A DNA stretch of 18,405 nt from Mucidula mucida (Eukaryota; Basidiomycota; Agaricomycetes; Agaricales; Physalacriaceae), in the NCBI GenBank assembly GCA_015501055.1, contig JADNYV010000666.1:1-18405 (forward strand), in the 5' to 3' direction. Both the position numbers and the translations under genes were made by a program. Positions within the stretch are counted from its first letter, which is position 1. Each line of letters opens with the position of its first letter. The notes beneath the pieces are model-generated. The model searched no databases. It was not told the origin of the DNA and worked only from the letters and a program-made list of their open reading frames with translations. Shown here one piece after another: positions 18,077 to 18,405 of this stretch.

Positions 18077-18271
18077 AAGCTTGAGTCGACCTCAGTGCTG
18101 TCTTAACCCCCACGCGCACGCCGACACTCACAAGGTTGACTGAACGTCAGTGGTGGCTTCACCCTGACTCATACTGTAGGAACAACCGTCTCTGAGCGTG
18201 CATGCTGCACCAGCCACCATAAAGCGTGACAGCCCATTGCCCACCAAAGCGCGAGCGTACATTCGCAAGGC
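18077..18271. repeat. Variant satellite near unit 2 end
   Basis: Same as 8831-9025. Confidence 0.75.
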
Positions 18272-18405
18272 TGACCTGAACTGGACGCGATACTTGACTG
18301 ACCTCTTGTTACAAGACTTCAACCAAGTGTAACAGAACCCCCATCCTACCTCTAACAACGCGGCACGCCACACCACTGACTTGCCTACCCCTTGCACCTC
18401 AAATG
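18272..18405. other. Unit 2 end with edge indels
   Basis: Matches 9026-9162, except that the last 25 bp have lost several single bases (CTACCCCTTGCACCTCAAATG against CTACCACCTTGCACACTC then AACATG). Errors concentrated at a sequence end look like unpolished consensus. Confidence 0.6.

Larger units (their letters stand above)
9162..18405. repeat. Long tandem unit, copy 2 (about 9.24 kb)
   Basis: This is the second copy of the long unit. It starts at the base matching window position 1 and ends at the base matching position 9162, so it is complete. It differs from copy 1 by a main satellite array that is 171 bp shorter, a second array that is about 255 bp longer, a cluster of small deletions at about 12396-12570, and a few missing bases in the last 25 nt. 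Outside those places I saw no substitutions between copies. Confidence 0.95.

Noticed and set aside
1..18405. Ribosomal DNA intergenic spacer
   Set aside because: Satellite arrays with TATA-GG-like boxes recall spacer promoters, but no 18S, 5.8S, 28S or 5S sequence was seen and the unit runs directly into its next copy.
1..18405. tRNA or other structured RNA genes
   Set aside because: I looked for the GGTTCGAATCC-type arm and cloverleaf spacing on both strands and saw none. A covariance-model search was not possible here.

Overview
This window holds no gene that I can support. It is about 18.4 kb of repetitive, apparently non-coding DNA: two tandem, same-orientation copies of one long unit (unit 1, 1-9161; unit 2, 9162-18405). 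Each unit is built from several smaller repeat families. The longest open frames are about 100 codons, they mostly lie inside repeats, and none shows a recognisable domain. I saw no rRNA, tRNA, transposase, reverse transcriptase or CRISPR array.

Organism: the layered satellites and minisatellites, and 18 kb without coding capacity, fit eukaryotic nuclear satellite or heterochromatic DNA, or a selfish or extrachromosomal circle from a eukaryote. CpG is common throughout, which argues against heavily CpG-depleted genomes such as vertebrates. I cannot name a taxon; fungus, alga, protist, invertebrate and plant all remain open.

Layout of unit 1 (unit 2 has the same order): a short start segment; a 32-bp border block followed by an 18-22 bp minisatellite (149-330); decayed satellite (405-1426); a homogenised satellite array of 261-bp and 154-bp monomers (1427-4423); a related variant satellite (4424-4572); weakly repetitive DNA (4573-4968); a pyrimidine-rich segment with an 11-bp hairpin stem (4969-5280); more variant satellite (5577-5880); an AT-richer single-copy stretch (5881-6241); three 17-bp palindromes (6330-6550); a 132-bp tandem repeat with paired hairpins (6761-7259) and its decayed relatives (to 7610); a second border block and 17 copies of a 10-bp repeat (7741-7910); an AT-rich island (7911-8197); and a second short satellite array (8198-8830) grading into variant satellite and the unit end.

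The two units look identical outside the satellite arrays. Inside the arrays they differ by whole monomers: unit 2 is 171 bp shorter in the main array and about 255 bp longer in the second array. The last base of the window meets the first base at the same point of the unit, so the window is a whole number of units and closes on itself. That suggests either a circular dimer molecule or a contig formed by a loop in an assembly graph of a longer tandem array. There is no pathway to describe. The interesting content is structural: a dyad in nearly every satellite monomer, conserved boxes at fixed spacing, hairpins that keep pairing despite substitutions, and common sequences bordering unrelated tandem arrays.
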